Origin: Perognathus longimembris pacificus
Taxonomy: Eukaryota > Chordata > Mammalia > Rodentia > Heteromyidae
Assembly (NCBI RefSeq): GCF_023159225.1
Contig: NC_063161.1
Span: 77,290,267-77,354,266 of the forward strand
Direction: 5' to 3'
Length of the DNA: 64,000 nt
Below the pieces are notes generated by a model. That model was not told the origin of the DNA and did not search any database. It worked only from the letters and a program-made list of their open reading frames with translations. Numbering within the stretch: the stretch's first letter is position 1; every line of letters begins with the position of its first letter. The position numbers and the translations under genes are program-made. Below are positions 24,742-35,560 of the stretch, one piece after another.

Positions 24742-24984
24742 GGTTTTTTTGTTTTTTTGGTTGGTCATAGGGCTTCAAAGTACATCCTGGGCTTTCCCTA
24801 AGCTTTTCTGGTCAAGGCTAGTGCTCCACCACTCTGAGCTACTGCTCCACTTCCGGTTTTCTGGTGGTAAACTGGAGATAACAGTCTCACAGATGTTCCT
24901 GCCTGTGTTGGCTCTCAACTTCAATCCTCAGATCTCAGCCTCTTGAGTAGCTAGATTTACAGCCATTAGCCACCAGCGCCTGGC
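24742..24984 (-). mobile_element. 7SL-headed composite SINE
   Basis: Reverse orientation: T-rich tail at 24742-24761, Geo module (CAAGGCTAGTGCTCCACCAC), the TTTCTGGTGGTAAACTGGAG linker, and the 7SL head near 24930-24984 (CTCAGATCTCAGCCTCTTGA, then GCCACCAGCGCCTGGC). Confidence 0.85.
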
Positions 24985-25864
24985 TTCTCTCTTGTAATGT
25001 TTCAATCTGGCGTATTTCACTTATGAGTTATATTTTAAAATACTACTGAAAAATATTACTAGCTCTGCAACTTCAGAAATCATATTTAAATTTTTAATCT
25101 CTAAAAATTAACCTAACACTACTACTATGATGATATTGGGAGGCACCTATTTCGTTTCCTTAAGCATATTTTTCCCCAGCCTCATCTAGGCTTGTGCTAT
25201 CACTGATTGAGCCCATTCTACATCACAGCTCTCCTGTACACTAGACAATTCATTCTCTTCAACACTTTAGAAGGTGAACTGAATTATATGTTCATATACA
25301 TGGAGAGTAAACTACTTAACACAGGCCATACAATCATCTGGCAAGATGAACTGAACACAGACTGTTGGGCCTCTGCCTGAATCCTGGAAGCTGAGGTCAG
25401 GTCACTTAACAGTCTCTAACTGCTGCTGAGCACTAGACTTCACCAACCATCCCCACTCCTAACTGCAGCCTGTCTTCTCTGCTTGACTACTAAGAAGTTC
25501 TTTTCCTACTCAGGGATTTTTAGTTTCTTCTGGCCTGGTCCTTCCTTCACTCTAAGGCTGAGAATTCTTCATTTACTACAAGAAACAACCTAATGTAAAG
25601 CAGGTGTGTTGCCAGCCTCAAGCAACGAGTAATTTGTATTTCATGCCAGCCCAGGCAATCTCACATAACCTGCCAAGCCTCGTAGATATGAAGTATTCTC
25701 ACAACAGGGCCACAGACGTGCCTAGGAAATGCCAATACAGTTCTCCAGTGATAATCCATTTGTAATTTGGACTCCATCACCATTTTCTCTGACAGCATAA
25801 GGAGATAACATGGGAATACCTATAATATTAAAGGCTAGCTACATCTAAAGATTACATTAATGAA
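24985..25864. other. No recognisable gene or repeat
   Basis: Unassigned AT-rich sequence without long frames or simple repeats. Confidence 0.4.
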
Positions 25865-25960
25865 CCTGTGCCACTTTTTAGCTATGTGACCCAAGTTAGT
25901 GATTTAATCTTTCCAACACTCAGTTTCTTCATTTGTGAAATGACTGTAACTGCACAAAGT
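25865..25960 (+). repeat. MIR SINE core remnant
   Basis: CTGTGCCACTTTTTAGCTATG, then a TGACCCAAGTTAGTGATTTA block and CAGTTTCTTCATTTGTGAAA, follow the MIR core in order. Diverged but recognisable. Confidence 0.7.
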
Positions 25961-26370
25961 CCTTGCTTTGCAAAGTTCTAAGGAACATAAACTTTAGTTA
26001 CCACAGTGTGGTTAACATCATTCTCCCAATAACAAGAATTAAATGTCAGTTGCTGTATTCAGCACACATTAACCATGAGTAATTTAATAAAAGACAAACT
26101 TTGCCACTGGCACTTCAATGTACAATGGTACATAAATAACAAGATGTGTGTCACGATCAACATCAATGCCTTCCACTGGCCAGTGTGGTACTTGGGTATC
26201 ACACAGACAATCTTGCGTATGTTTGTATTGCCCCCAACATCCCAGTGGTAAAACTATTTATGATTTTACAAAGTGGGTGACCAAGGGGACAACTGGCCAA
26301 CCTATATGAAACCACAGTGAGGTAACACTGCTAACACTGAAGGTGAAATATGAATCAAACATGAACGGTG
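25961..26370. other. No recognisable feature
   Basis: Unassigned spacer between a MIR and a SINE. Confidence 0.4.
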
Positions 26371-26590
26371 GCAGGTGCAGGTAACTCTCACCTGTAATCC
26401 TAGCTACTCAGGAGGCTGAGATCTAAGAATAATGATTCAAAGACAGCCTGGGAAGAAAAGCCTGAGCAGAGAACTGGATCTCTACCAAAAAGCCAGAAGT
26501 GGACCTGTGGCCCAAGTGGTAGTATACCAACCTTGAGAGAAAAAGCTAAGGGGCAGTGTCCAGGCCCTGAATTCAAGTCCCAATACTGGC
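26371..26590 (+). mobile_element. 7SL-headed composite SINE joined to a TC microsatellite
   Basis: The head has CACCTGTAATCCTAGCTAC and GAGGCTGAGATCTAAG. The Geo module has CAAGTGGTAGTATACC and CCTGAATTCAAGTCCC. A short (ACAT)n-like stretch at the tail leads into the long TC repeat, which probably grew from the SINE tail. Confidence 0.85.
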
Positions 26591-26604
26591 ACACATATAC
26601 ATAC

Positions 26605-26608
<4 letters not shown>

Positions 26609-26668
<60 letters not shown>
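26609..26668 (+). repeat. (TC)30 microsatellite
   Basis: Uninterrupted TC dinucleotides over 60 bp directly downstream of a SINE tail. A polymorphic length is expected. Confidence 0.95.
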
Positions 26669-26670
<2 letters not shown>

Positions 26671-26714
26671 AAATAAAATTAACTTGAATTGTTTGGTCTG
26701 TTGATCTTTGAATT

Positions 26715-26781
26715 TGTTGGTAGTACTATAGTTTGAACTCAGGGCCTCACACTTACTGGGCAGGTGTTCTACATCTAGCCA
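26715..26781 (-). mobile_element. ID-like SINE fragment
   Basis: The reverse complement reads as the ID-like unit: GGCTAGATGTAGAACACC, a CCAGTAAGTGTGAGGCCC block and a GAGTTCAAAC B-box-like end. No tail or duplication seen. Confidence 0.55.
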
Positions 26782-27111
26782 ATGGATAGAGTTTAGAGAA
26801 GAGACATTGACAGTGGGAATGTTGACATTTCAGCTGTGGGGAAACAAGCAATGTTTGGCCACTTGATGAGGTGCCTTAACATACCCAAGCACAAGGATAA
26901 AGATGTCCCCACCGAGGTGGGCCAGCAAAAATCTTCAAACTGAAGGAAGTCTAGACAATATTTACAGCACCAAAAGCACAAAGGTGAAAGTGGGAAGCAG
27001 AGATAAACTTAAAAATGAGTACGGAAATTCACCACAGCACAGAGAGCATGTTACACCTCACATGCTTTGGTTTCAAATTACTATGGGTTCTTTTGTTTGG
27101 TTGTGTCAAGC
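26782..27111. other. No recognisable feature
   Basis: Unassigned spacer before the G/TG repeat. Confidence 0.4.
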
Positions 27112-27137
27112 GGGGGGGGGGGGGGGGGGGGGGGAGG

Positions 27138-27186
<49 letters not shown>
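27112..27186 (+). repeat. Poly(G)23 joined to (TG)24
   Basis: A run of 23 G at 27112-27134, AGGT, then uninterrupted TG from 27139 to 27186. Frames crossing it give Gly and Cys/Val strings that are not proteins. A minus-strand B1-like fragment follows at once, so the TG tract may derive from its tail. Confidence 0.95.
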
Positions 27187-27190
<4 letters not shown>

Positions 27191-27290
27191 GCTTTTGAGA
27201 CAAGGTCTTGCTACATATCCCAGGCTGGCCTCAAAGTTAGGATCCTCCTGCCTCAATTCCCTATGCTAAGTTTACAGGAGAATATTATCA
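27187..27290 (-). mobile_element. B1-like (7SL-derived) SINE fragment
   Basis: The plus strand carries the reverse B1 signature: TTGAGACAAGGTCTTGCTAC, CAGGCTGGCCTCAAAG and GATCCTCCTGCCTCAAT. Diverged from the composite heads elsewhere in the window. Confidence 0.75.
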
Positions 27291-27912
27291 TTCCAACTCA
27301 TATGGTTTTAATTCTCAGCATTTCTAATGTCTTATATTATAGTGTGCTAAATTAATGTTATGTTCACATTTTTACATTTATAACCAACAGAGAGTTTTTA
27401 ACATTTTAACAAAATTGTAAATGGCCCCGATACTGTTATTTTCCCTATGGATTAGGAATGTTCTGTGTGGCTCAGCTTACAACGCACTACTACAGCTCAG
27501 CACTCTATGCACAGAAAAGGACTGAGGCACACATTTTGAAAAGATGTGATAATACTACACTAGTGGGTGTTCCTAAAGTCTCTATTGGCAGATAAGATTG
27601 AAAAGGAAAGCAAGGGCTAAAGTCTGAGAAACTTTCACACCTTTATTGCTGAAGATTAATTATAAATTCCTTAAGGAAGGCAGGGAAGCACTGAGGGGAT
27701 TGAAGGAGAGTGGCAGGGCAAGATCTACATTTCAGATAATTAACTGGTCATATTGTGCAGGCTGGATTTTAGCAAACTTTTACTAAATGAAGAAACTGAA
27801 TTAATTCCAAGTCTCAAAGGCTGTGGCCTTCACAATAGAGAAACCATCTTAAAAAAAAAAAATAACAAAAGCAGAATTGACCAAAGGTGGTGACTACCTA
27901 GAGAGTGGCGTT
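27291..27912. other. No recognisable gene or repeat
   Basis: Unassigned, apart from a short A run at 27851-27861. Confidence 0.4.
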
Positions 27913-27929
27913 GAAAATGGTAGCAGATG

Positions 27930-28136
27930 GGCTGGGGATATGGCCTAGTGGCAAGAGTGCCTGCCTCATATACATAAGGCCCTGGGTTCGATTCCCCAGC
28001 ACCACATATACAGAAAATGGCCAGAAGTGGCGCTGTGGCTCAAGTGGCAGAGTGCTAGCCTTGAGCAAAAAAGAAGCCAGGGACAGTGCTCAGGCCCTGA
28101 GTCCAAGCCCCAGGACTGGCAAAAAAAAAAGAAAAA
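27930..28136 (+). mobile_element. Dimeric SINE (IDL-Geo type), perfect 17-bp target duplication
   Basis: GGCTGGGGATATGGCCTAG opens the left half. GCCAGAAGTGGCGCTGTGGC marks the start of the right half. GAAAATGGTAGCAGATG occurs at 27913-27929 and again at 28137-28153. The anticodon-arm region reads CTCATATACATAAGG, slightly different from the copies at 553 and 19055, so at least two source variants were active. Confidence 0.92.
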
Positions 28137-28477
28137 GAAAATGGTAGCAGATGACAGTGTCGGTACTGTCTCAAGGGCTTTCCATGTACATATTAACTCA
28201 CTGAATACCTTATTCAAGGGAATCTTAGAAAGTTCCCTTACTATCAGCACACAGAGAAAAGAGAATGAGATATAGAGAAGATATCTGGCCAATGACAACA
28301 CAGGTAACAAGTAGTGCTGCAGGATGGGGCCAGGCTATCCATGTGCACAGCCACCCTTGAGCTGAAAAATCCCACACCTCCAGCAGGCCAACCGCTTTTC
28401 ACTCTGACCCCCATCACTGTGTATTGAACACACGCTACCAAACCAGGCTGTTTCCCTTCAGAATCAGCCAGGAATAC
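28137..28477. other. No recognisable feature
   Basis: Unassigned spacer after the duplicated target of the SINE. Confidence 0.4.
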
Positions 28478-28583
28478 CAAGCATGGTCACAGGACTAGAA
28501 TCCCAGCCCTTGGAAGACAGAGGCAAGAGATAACAAGTTCAAGGCCAGCTTAAGTTCCATGATGAGACCTTCTTCAAAAAGAA
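28478..28583 (+). mobile_element. B1-like SINE remnant
   Basis: AAGCATGGTCACAGGACTAG, AATCCCAGCCCTTGGAAGAC and AAGTTCAAGGCCAGC match a worn 7SL-derived monomer, with a short A-rich end. Confidence 0.6.
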
Positions 28584-28704
28584 AAGCCAAGGTCAAATGT
28601 TTAAGATACTTAACCAGCCCTTTAGTCCATGTCCAAGTAATAAAATTGCATGATACTAAAGAGAAAAAAATAGGGGAGGGGGGGGACATTTCTCTGAAAA
28701 GATG

Positions 28705-28892
28705 TCTTTAAAACTGTTTGGTGTAAATCAACTGAACAACTCATTGGGGGAAAGGGAATGGGGGAGGGAGGAAGGGGGAATGAGGGAGGAGGTAGCAAAC
28801 AGTACAAGAAATGTATCCAATGCCTATCTTATGAAACTGTAACCTCTCTGTACATCACTTCGACAATAAAAATTAAAAACCAAAAAAAAAAA
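28705..28892 (+). mobile_element. 5'-truncated L1 3' UTR
   Basis: GTGTAAATCAACTGAACAAC, the purine/G-rich tract at 28746-28795, GAAACTGTAACCTCTCTG and ACAATAAAAATTAAAAACC are the same blocks as the other L1 ends here. It ends in poly(A). Very short, no coding part. Confidence 0.8.
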
Positions 28893-28908
28893 CAATTTAC
28901 ACATCTAG

Positions 28909-29194
28909 TCAGGCATGCTGGCTCAAGCCTACAATCCTGACTACTTGGAAAATGGTGGATTAGAGGATCATAACTAGAGGCCAGCGGAAGTGAATATATG
29001 TGTACATAACTCCATTTCAGCCAATGGCTGGGAACAGTGGCATATTCCCGTTATCCCCAAGAGACACGGGGAAGCCCAAGCTGATCCTGGCATAAAAATA
29101 GCTCAAAAATAACAAATGTGAAAAAAGTCTGAAGGTGTGACTCAAGTGATAGAGAAGCTGCATTAAAAGTGTGGGGTCCAGTTCAACTTCCAGT

Positions 29195-29197
<3 letters not shown>
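28909..29197 (+). mobile_element. Diverged composite SINE (7SL-type head, ID-like tail)
   Basis: Two worn 7SL-like blocks (TCAGGCATGCTGGCTCAAGC and, from about 29021, CAATGGCTGGGAACAGTGG) precede an ID-like part (GTGACTCAAGTGATAGAG, CCAGTTCAACTTCCAG). It then runs into a CA repeat, probably the former tail. The duplicated head may be two nested SINEs. Confidence 0.55.

Positions 29198-29244
<47 letters not shown>
29198..29244 (+). repeat. (AC)n microsatellite
   Basis: Uninterrupted AC dinucleotides at the 3' end of a composite SINE. Confidence 0.95.
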
Positions 29245-29247
<3 letters not shown>

Positions 29248-30760
29248 CTAATATTAGCTAAAAAATAAATCTCAGTGTCTGCAGAAAAATTATTCACATC
29301 CTCTCATATATTTTGGGTCATCTGTACTTTATTTGTAATGCCAAACACAATGTAAGTAATATATGAAAATAGGCATTCCAGCACAATGTCAAGAAAATGT
29401 CTATATATACTCAGAAGGGATTTTAAGTTTAACCAACCTGATTTCTAGCTTTTTTCTCTGTGCAGGGTTCCTGCTGTCTCTAGTCTTCTCTTATTAAATG
29501 TTTCTTCCTAAAGGGAAGCATCTAAAGAGAGGAAGTGTGTGAGCTTTTTCTTTACATACACTTAACAAGGATTTTTGGTTTTTGGAGCAGTGACTAAACT
29601 CAGGGCCATTCTACCATATGGACTACACCCCCAGTCTTCACTTTTCTGGAACTTTCAATAAAAGGTTTTGAATCTTCAAATGTCTTAGAAATTACTGGCT
29701 TTTGCTGCCTACTTATTTTCTCTAGAGATTATTTTATCATAAGGATCTTCAAAATTACATGTTCCTTTCAATTTCCCGCTCCTGCCTAAAGGATGAACAC
29801 AGTTGTGTTGTGCACTCCTGTTAATGGAATCCATACTATATAAATTTCTTTTCTACTCTATTAAGTGAGTTATTTACAGAGGTTTGTGAAGGGTCTAGGT
29901 GAACTCTAGAACTATCTAACAGCTAGAAAAACAAATCTATCATGCCAGTATTAAGTTATGCATTAGCTATTCAGCTTATGCCGAGACACAGAAAATTGGT
30001 AGAAGATAACAATTTAAATGGGTTACCAAAGAGTTACTCAGGAATCAAGCTCCCAATCACAGATTTATGTGCAGAGGGAAAAATATTCATTCGATTCTTG
30101 ATTTATACCAGTCATTCATAAATGTCTTCAACAGATAAAGGCCATAAATCTGTCTTTGCAAAGGTGTAAATCAGCACCATAGAAGGGTAACAACTGGGCT
30201 GGCTCCCAGAGCTCACTCAACCATTGAGTAGTGGCTTAAAGGAAACACAAAGGTAATTTTCTTAGCTTAGTACTTCTTACAACTTGACTACCATTTGTGA
30301 AAAGAAGTAACAATTTTATGACTACCAAGAAAACAAACAAAACTTACACCTCAAGGTAATAAGTAATAACTGTAGGTCTAAATAACACCTATAGAAATAA
30401 ATAACTTACTTGTATAGAAGTGACTTCATTCAATCCTTGCTACTTACTTCAGAGAAAATGAAAAAGCATGGAAGTATTCACAAATATTCAAGAATGAAAT
30501 ATTTGGGGGGAAAATTTTTAGAAAACTGTATCAGCCAGTCTGCCCAAGGAAAAAGATTAATGTGGTAAGATTCCTAAGTGAAATATGTTAAAATATCTTG
30601 TTTACATCAATATGAACATGAACTCATTCCCTAAAATAACCCAGAGTTCAAAAACCCTTGTATTTGAGGATGGTATCTCCATGACTAAATGTTTATGGAT
30701 GTATGCCCAAACAAAGGAGCTATCCAAACATATAGCATACCAAAATGATACTAAGTATCA
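29245..30760. other. Unassigned, with a small ID-like piece
   Basis: No gene recognised. About 29583-29634 (TTTGGAGCAGTGACTAAACT...CACCCCCAG) looks like a reverse ID-like fragment. The rest is AT-rich and unassigned. Confidence 0.4.
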
Positions 30761-30848
30761 GTCAGGTATGGTAGAGCAATCCAGGCAGAGGATTAGGAAT
30801 TTGAGTTCAGCCTGAGCTACCAAGTTGAGATCCTGTCTCAAAAAACAA
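30761..30848 (+). mobile_element. B1-like SINE remnant
   Basis: GTCAGGTATGGTAGAGCAAT, GAGTTCAGCCTGAGCTACC and GAGATCCTGTCTCAAAAAAC are 7SL-derived monomer features. The part before the middle is shortened. Confidence 0.7.
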
Positions 30849-31059
30849 AAAATATAGTTTACCTTTTATAATTCTGTTCCAAATGAGCTATAAAATAACA
30901 GCCTAATTGAAACTGGTTTGCATTTATCAAGAACCACTTTATTGTTTAGAACATATAGTAGAAATAATAAATTTACTACTTGTATTTAAAAAGAATAATA
31001 GTATTAGAATGTTACAAATGTGAATTTTCATTATAAATAAGTTGGTATGGTATCTTTTT

Positions 31060-31260
31060 TGTGTGTGTGTGGCCAGTCCTGGGGTTTGAACTCAGGGCCT
31101 GGTCATTGTCCTTGAGCTTCTTTTGCTCAAGGCTAGTATTCTATCATTTGAGCCACACCACTTACTGCTTTTTCTGTTTATGTGACACTAAGGAATCAAA
31201 CCCAGGGCTTCATGCATGTTATGCAAGCACTCTACCACTAAGGCACCTTCCCAGCCTTGA
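31060..31260 (-). mobile_element. Dimeric SINE (IDL-Geo type), older copy with target duplication
   Basis: Reverse orientation: a GT-rich tail, GGCCAGTCCTGGGG, GCTCAAGGCTAGTATTC, AATCAAACCCAGGGC and TTCCCAGCC. TATGGTATCTTTTT flanks it at 31046-31059 and 31261-31274. More substitutions than the copies at 553, 19055 and 27930, so an older insertion. Confidence 0.88.
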
Positions 31261-31274
31261 TATGGTATCTTTTT

Positions 31275-34200
31275 GATCTTCTGGTTTCTGAATTTTCCTA
31301 ATCTATTCAGCTTTCTAAAGCAAAACTAAATTCAGTTTAGACATTGAGTTCTATAATGTAGTAGTACCTAGAAAAAAGTCTTCCTTTAGGTTTAAGATTC
31401 TCTTTATGAGAAATAAAATTAAGTATAAAAGCAATTGATTTCATTATTAAAACATAATTCAGAGCCTGTTATTGATTGGCTTTTTATCTTGAATTTATTG
31501 TTTTATGTTCCCATTACCCCTTCCAAAAACATCTGTCTTATGAAATCACAGCAACCTGCTCTTTGAGAAATTCTATCTATTAAAGATGAAATAAGACCTG
31601 AGTAAACAATATGCATAAAAGTTCATTTTTTCTTTTAATAGGAACCAAATTGTGTATTCTCTTGCTCCTGAGATAGAAAACTCAGGGCCCATTTCATCAG
31701 TAAAAATTTTACTCTCATCTACTGTCTAAAATAAGCCATGCCAACTGCAATGGAAAAAACAAATAATGCAGCTCTCACTAAGCCAATGACTCTTTACATG
31801 TCCAATCTACAGCAGTGGGCCTTTACCTCCTTGTTGAGTATGATTAATCATTAGACTTTTCATGTAAGAGTTAAGGGGAAATATTTTAAAATAATTGTAA
31901 AACTAATATATCAATGCTAATAAATGCTAGTTATACTTTGTTGCTGGTATAGAAGATTGGCCTTCTCATCAATACTCCTTAAAGAAATACTAGGTCAAAG
32001 GAGGTAACAAACATTAAGTGCTGTGTATAAGGACTTGCAACCTTCAATACATACTACTTATTTGTATGATTAATTCTCAATATCAGACCAATTGTTTCTA
32101 GTGTTTTCCCCCGGCATTGAGATTCAGTCATATTTTCACCATTTCCTTCCCCACATCTGATATGCTGCCCCTTTTCCTCTACCTGTTCAATTGGGTTATT
32201 GCTACAAGAGGTTTTATAATTAACTAAAAGTTCATATGAACTCAGGCACTCAGAATAAATAATTTGATGTTTTGATATCTATTGATGTCAACAAACTCAT
32301 TTAACTTCACAACCTATTAACATAAAATTTAGTCAAATCCAACTCAATTTCTACTGGTTGCATATAATAATATAATAAGTATTTCCTCTTTTACTGTGTG
32401 TGGTTTTTCCTCTTGCTTTTGCTACTATACATTCCAAGGTTTTTTCTGAAAGGATTTACAGGACAATAGCCATGTCTGCAAATATTGATCCTTTAACAAC
32501 TTGAGTACTACTGGTTTGCTTGATATACAATTTTGAGTTTGGTTCTCTCCTCTTGATAATAACATTTTATTAAAATTGAAAGCTTAAAATTTTTTCTCTT
32601 TGTTTTGAAATCCAGAAATCTGTTTAGGTGCCTTTTAGTGATCCAGTGTGACATCTTCTAATTTACTATATGATTCTAAACATTCTGTGCTGTTTAGTTT
32701 CTTCACTCAGCATCTCTAAGGATTCTTTCCTACACTTATATTCTGTAGACTTAGCACACTGAGATTTTCATTAAAGAATGTCAGATATCCACTTAAAGGT
32801 CATTTCTGTGATATCCAGTGTGAGCCCAACCCAAAATCCAGGCTAGTTTGGCTGTATTTGTGATGGTCATAAGAAAATGGGCAGGCCTGTGAATACAAGG
32901 AAGAACCATGTGAGATCTGCCAGGCAGCTCTACCACTCTGGGGTCTCAGGCTGACAAAATAGCTCAAGTGAGGAAGAACTCTGCCTCTTTCCAAAGAAAC
33001 CAGATGAGAGAGAAGCAGCCACACAGCTGCTCCGGTATGGAGGTCTTAGAAACCCACAGAACCCATGTCATCACGTTCTTAGGGAAAAGAAGTTTCATCT
33101 GTTGATGTAATATCCACTGCCAAGTGCATAGGAGACAGTCCTCACCAACAGCTCACAGAAAGCTGTCACATTGCTTAGATACAGCTCATTCAAACAGTGC
33201 AGAAACACTTTGCAACATCATCCATTTGCTTATCATAGCTCAACAGTGAAAACTAAACTTTATACAATGGAAAAGGTACTCATGAAATACTGTAAAAAGT
33301 TAAAAGGCCTACCAGAAAAGCAAAAAATACAAGAATGCAAATTTTAAAAACTCTGGCAGTCATGTACAATGAGTTATTTAGTGGCAAATGGTAAATTTAG
33401 CAATAATAACTTGAAGTGGGAGTATAAAGTAGCACACTTGTTGAAAAAGATCATAGATAAAAAGCCTTAACTCACTTTGTTCTCCCTCAGAATGCCACTT
33501 AAGCAACTAAACAATAAAATAACCCAAGTACCATGCTTTAAAAAGAACTAGTCTTGAGATAAAGTAAATTTTGTATGCATATTTCTTTATGATAAAAGAG
33601 ATTTAAGGACATAACATTCACTTTCCCCAAAAGGACAACTTACTATAATCCTTCTTACTACTGAGCCCCATGCCACACTCTGTAAGAGCCAAACAAAATC
33701 CCAAAATGAAGTAGAAATTCCTTCTCCCCTTTCCAAAAGATTAGCAAGACTATTAAGAATGATGATAAAGGAGGGAGATAGTATAAAACAGGCAAGAGGA
33801 CTTTATTAGCACCTAACTACACAAGCATCTCTTCTACATACAGTAAAATGATTACTGCTCTGGAAGAAAAATTAATGAGAAGGGGAAAACACAAAAAGAT
33901 TAGAGGATGCTGTGACCATCTGAGCTTTAACGTCTTCCTACTGCTGGTAATCCTTCCCACTGTTGGCAATCCATCAAAATGTGCAAAATAAATGCCATTT
34001 CTTCAAAACTTTTAAAACCTTTTAGGTCAAACAGTATTCTTAAATTTTCCAAGCCAAAAAATAAAATGGGCAATTTTAAAAGTTAATATGACAATACTGT
34101 TCATCTTTCTATATACTAACATTTAAAATTTTTAAAGATACCAAATTGAGTGTTAAGTGTTTCATTTTGCTTTTACTTCAGGGCATTCCTCTCTTTGCAC

Positions 34201-34950
34201 GTAACTATTCATCCTTTTCATACTGACACTCACACAAGGAAGTTCAAGTGCTAGAGAAATACTGGGGAAACCCAAAGGTCTGGTGGCATGTTCCATAATC
34301 ACAGGGGTTGGATGCATTTCTCATTATTACCTACTTCTGAGTCACTAGGACACCTCCAACAGCTTTGCATATTTTCCAGTTTTACTTATTTATCTTTGCT
34401 TTTCCACATTTTGCCCTTTTGATTGTAGAATTTCTAGGCAGGGATTAATACAGGCCACACTGAGCTTAGTTTTGTTCTTTAGAGAAAGCTGTTAATTCTT
34501 TTTTAATAGCACAGTGCATTCCTTAAACATTGGTTACTCCAGTATTTAATGCATACACAGGTAGTGAGGTAGTTATCAACTTAAAAACAGATTATATTCC
34601 AGAAGTGCATATGTTAATCAGTCTAGGAACACACTTCCCTGCTCAGGCAATGTTGTAGAGGACAATGAGGACATTTGAACAGCACTCAGGAATTGGTCAA
34701 ATCCTCAACAAAGCTCCTGCCACATTAGGCTAGTGAGCCTGAAGATTTCCAAATACCAGTTCCCCAGCAGAGCCAGCCACTTGGGGAAACAGCAGTGGCC
34801 TCTGGGCTGACTTTCTGGAAAGGTTCACACAGTAAGTGAAGTGAGGGTTCTAGGACCAGGCTGAAACCCTGAGTAGCAAAGAGAAGACAGAAGAAGAAAT
34901 GGCATCAGTAGTAAGGGTTGATGGTATCTACAGGTGTTAAACAGGCTCAT
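31275..34950. other. Longest unassigned stretch: no gene or repeat recognised
   Basis: About 3.7 kb without microsatellites, SINE boxes, LINE blocks or long frames. A 74-codon minus-strand frame at 32800-33024 has no domain. It may hold very old repeats or conserved non-coding DNA that cannot be judged from one sequence. Confidence 0.4.
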
Positions 34951-35095
34951 GTGCAACAATATGGATTCTTCAGACAGAGGCCTGGGTTCAAATGCCAATC
35001 CTGGTGGAGCAACTTAAGATGTGTAAGATTCTGTTTCCTGATCTGTGAAAGAAGGCAGCTTCCTGACAGGATTTCCTACAAGGTGAGTAAATACT
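34951..35095 (+). repeat. MIR SINE remnant
   Basis: GTGCAACAATATGGATTC, GCCTGGGTTCAAATGCCAAT and TTCTGTTTCCTGATCTGTGA follow the MIR order from tRNA-like head to core. Confidence 0.7.
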
Positions 35096-35340
35096 TAGAA
35101 CAGCTAACTCACCATGGTGTGTATATTTGAAACTGTTACAAATTTTCATAAGCACAACACTATGGACTATGCACAGTACTGCCTCTGTAGCTGCCCGGGC
35201 ACAGCACCTCCCTTAATCCACCAAGCCACTTCCACTCTAAAGGCTTCCAATTTATTTCAAGCTCATAGATACAGTGGGTCTGTTAAGGCAGCATTTCAAG
35301 ACATTTTAAGCCCAGAGTTGAATAAGCACAATTTTTAATT

Positions 35341-35560
35341 GAAGAGGAAGAGGTGGAGGAGGAGGGGGGAGGAGGAGGAGGAGGAGGAGGAGGAGGAGGA
35401 GGAGGAGGAGGAGGAGGAGGAGGAGGAGGAGGAGGAGGAGGGAGGAGGAAGGAGGGGGAGGAGGGGGAGGAGGGGGAGGAGGAGGGGGAGGGGGAGGGGG
35501 AGGGGGAGGAGGGGGAGGGGGAGGAGGGGGAGGGGGAGGAGGGGAAGGGGGAGGAGGTTG
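35341..35560 (+). repeat. Purine tract, (GGA)n passing into (GGGGGA)n
   Basis: About 220 bp of pure G/A on the plus strand. It starts as GAGGAG-type, becomes a regular (GGA)n from about 35370 to 35440, then shifts to GGGGGAGGA and GGGGGA units. The Glu/Gly/Arg (plus) and Ser/Leu/Pro (minus) frames over it are translations of the repeat. Such tracts can form triplex or G-quadruplex structures in vitro. Confidence 0.95.

Noticed and set aside
26609..26668. CRISPR-like or other regularly spaced repeats
   Set aside because: The regular repeats here are simple microsatellites without spacers, and the DNA is mammalian.
26903..27355. 150-codon open frame with Gly and Val/Cys strings
   Set aside because: It crosses the poly(G) and TG repeat. 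The parts outside the repeat have no domain.
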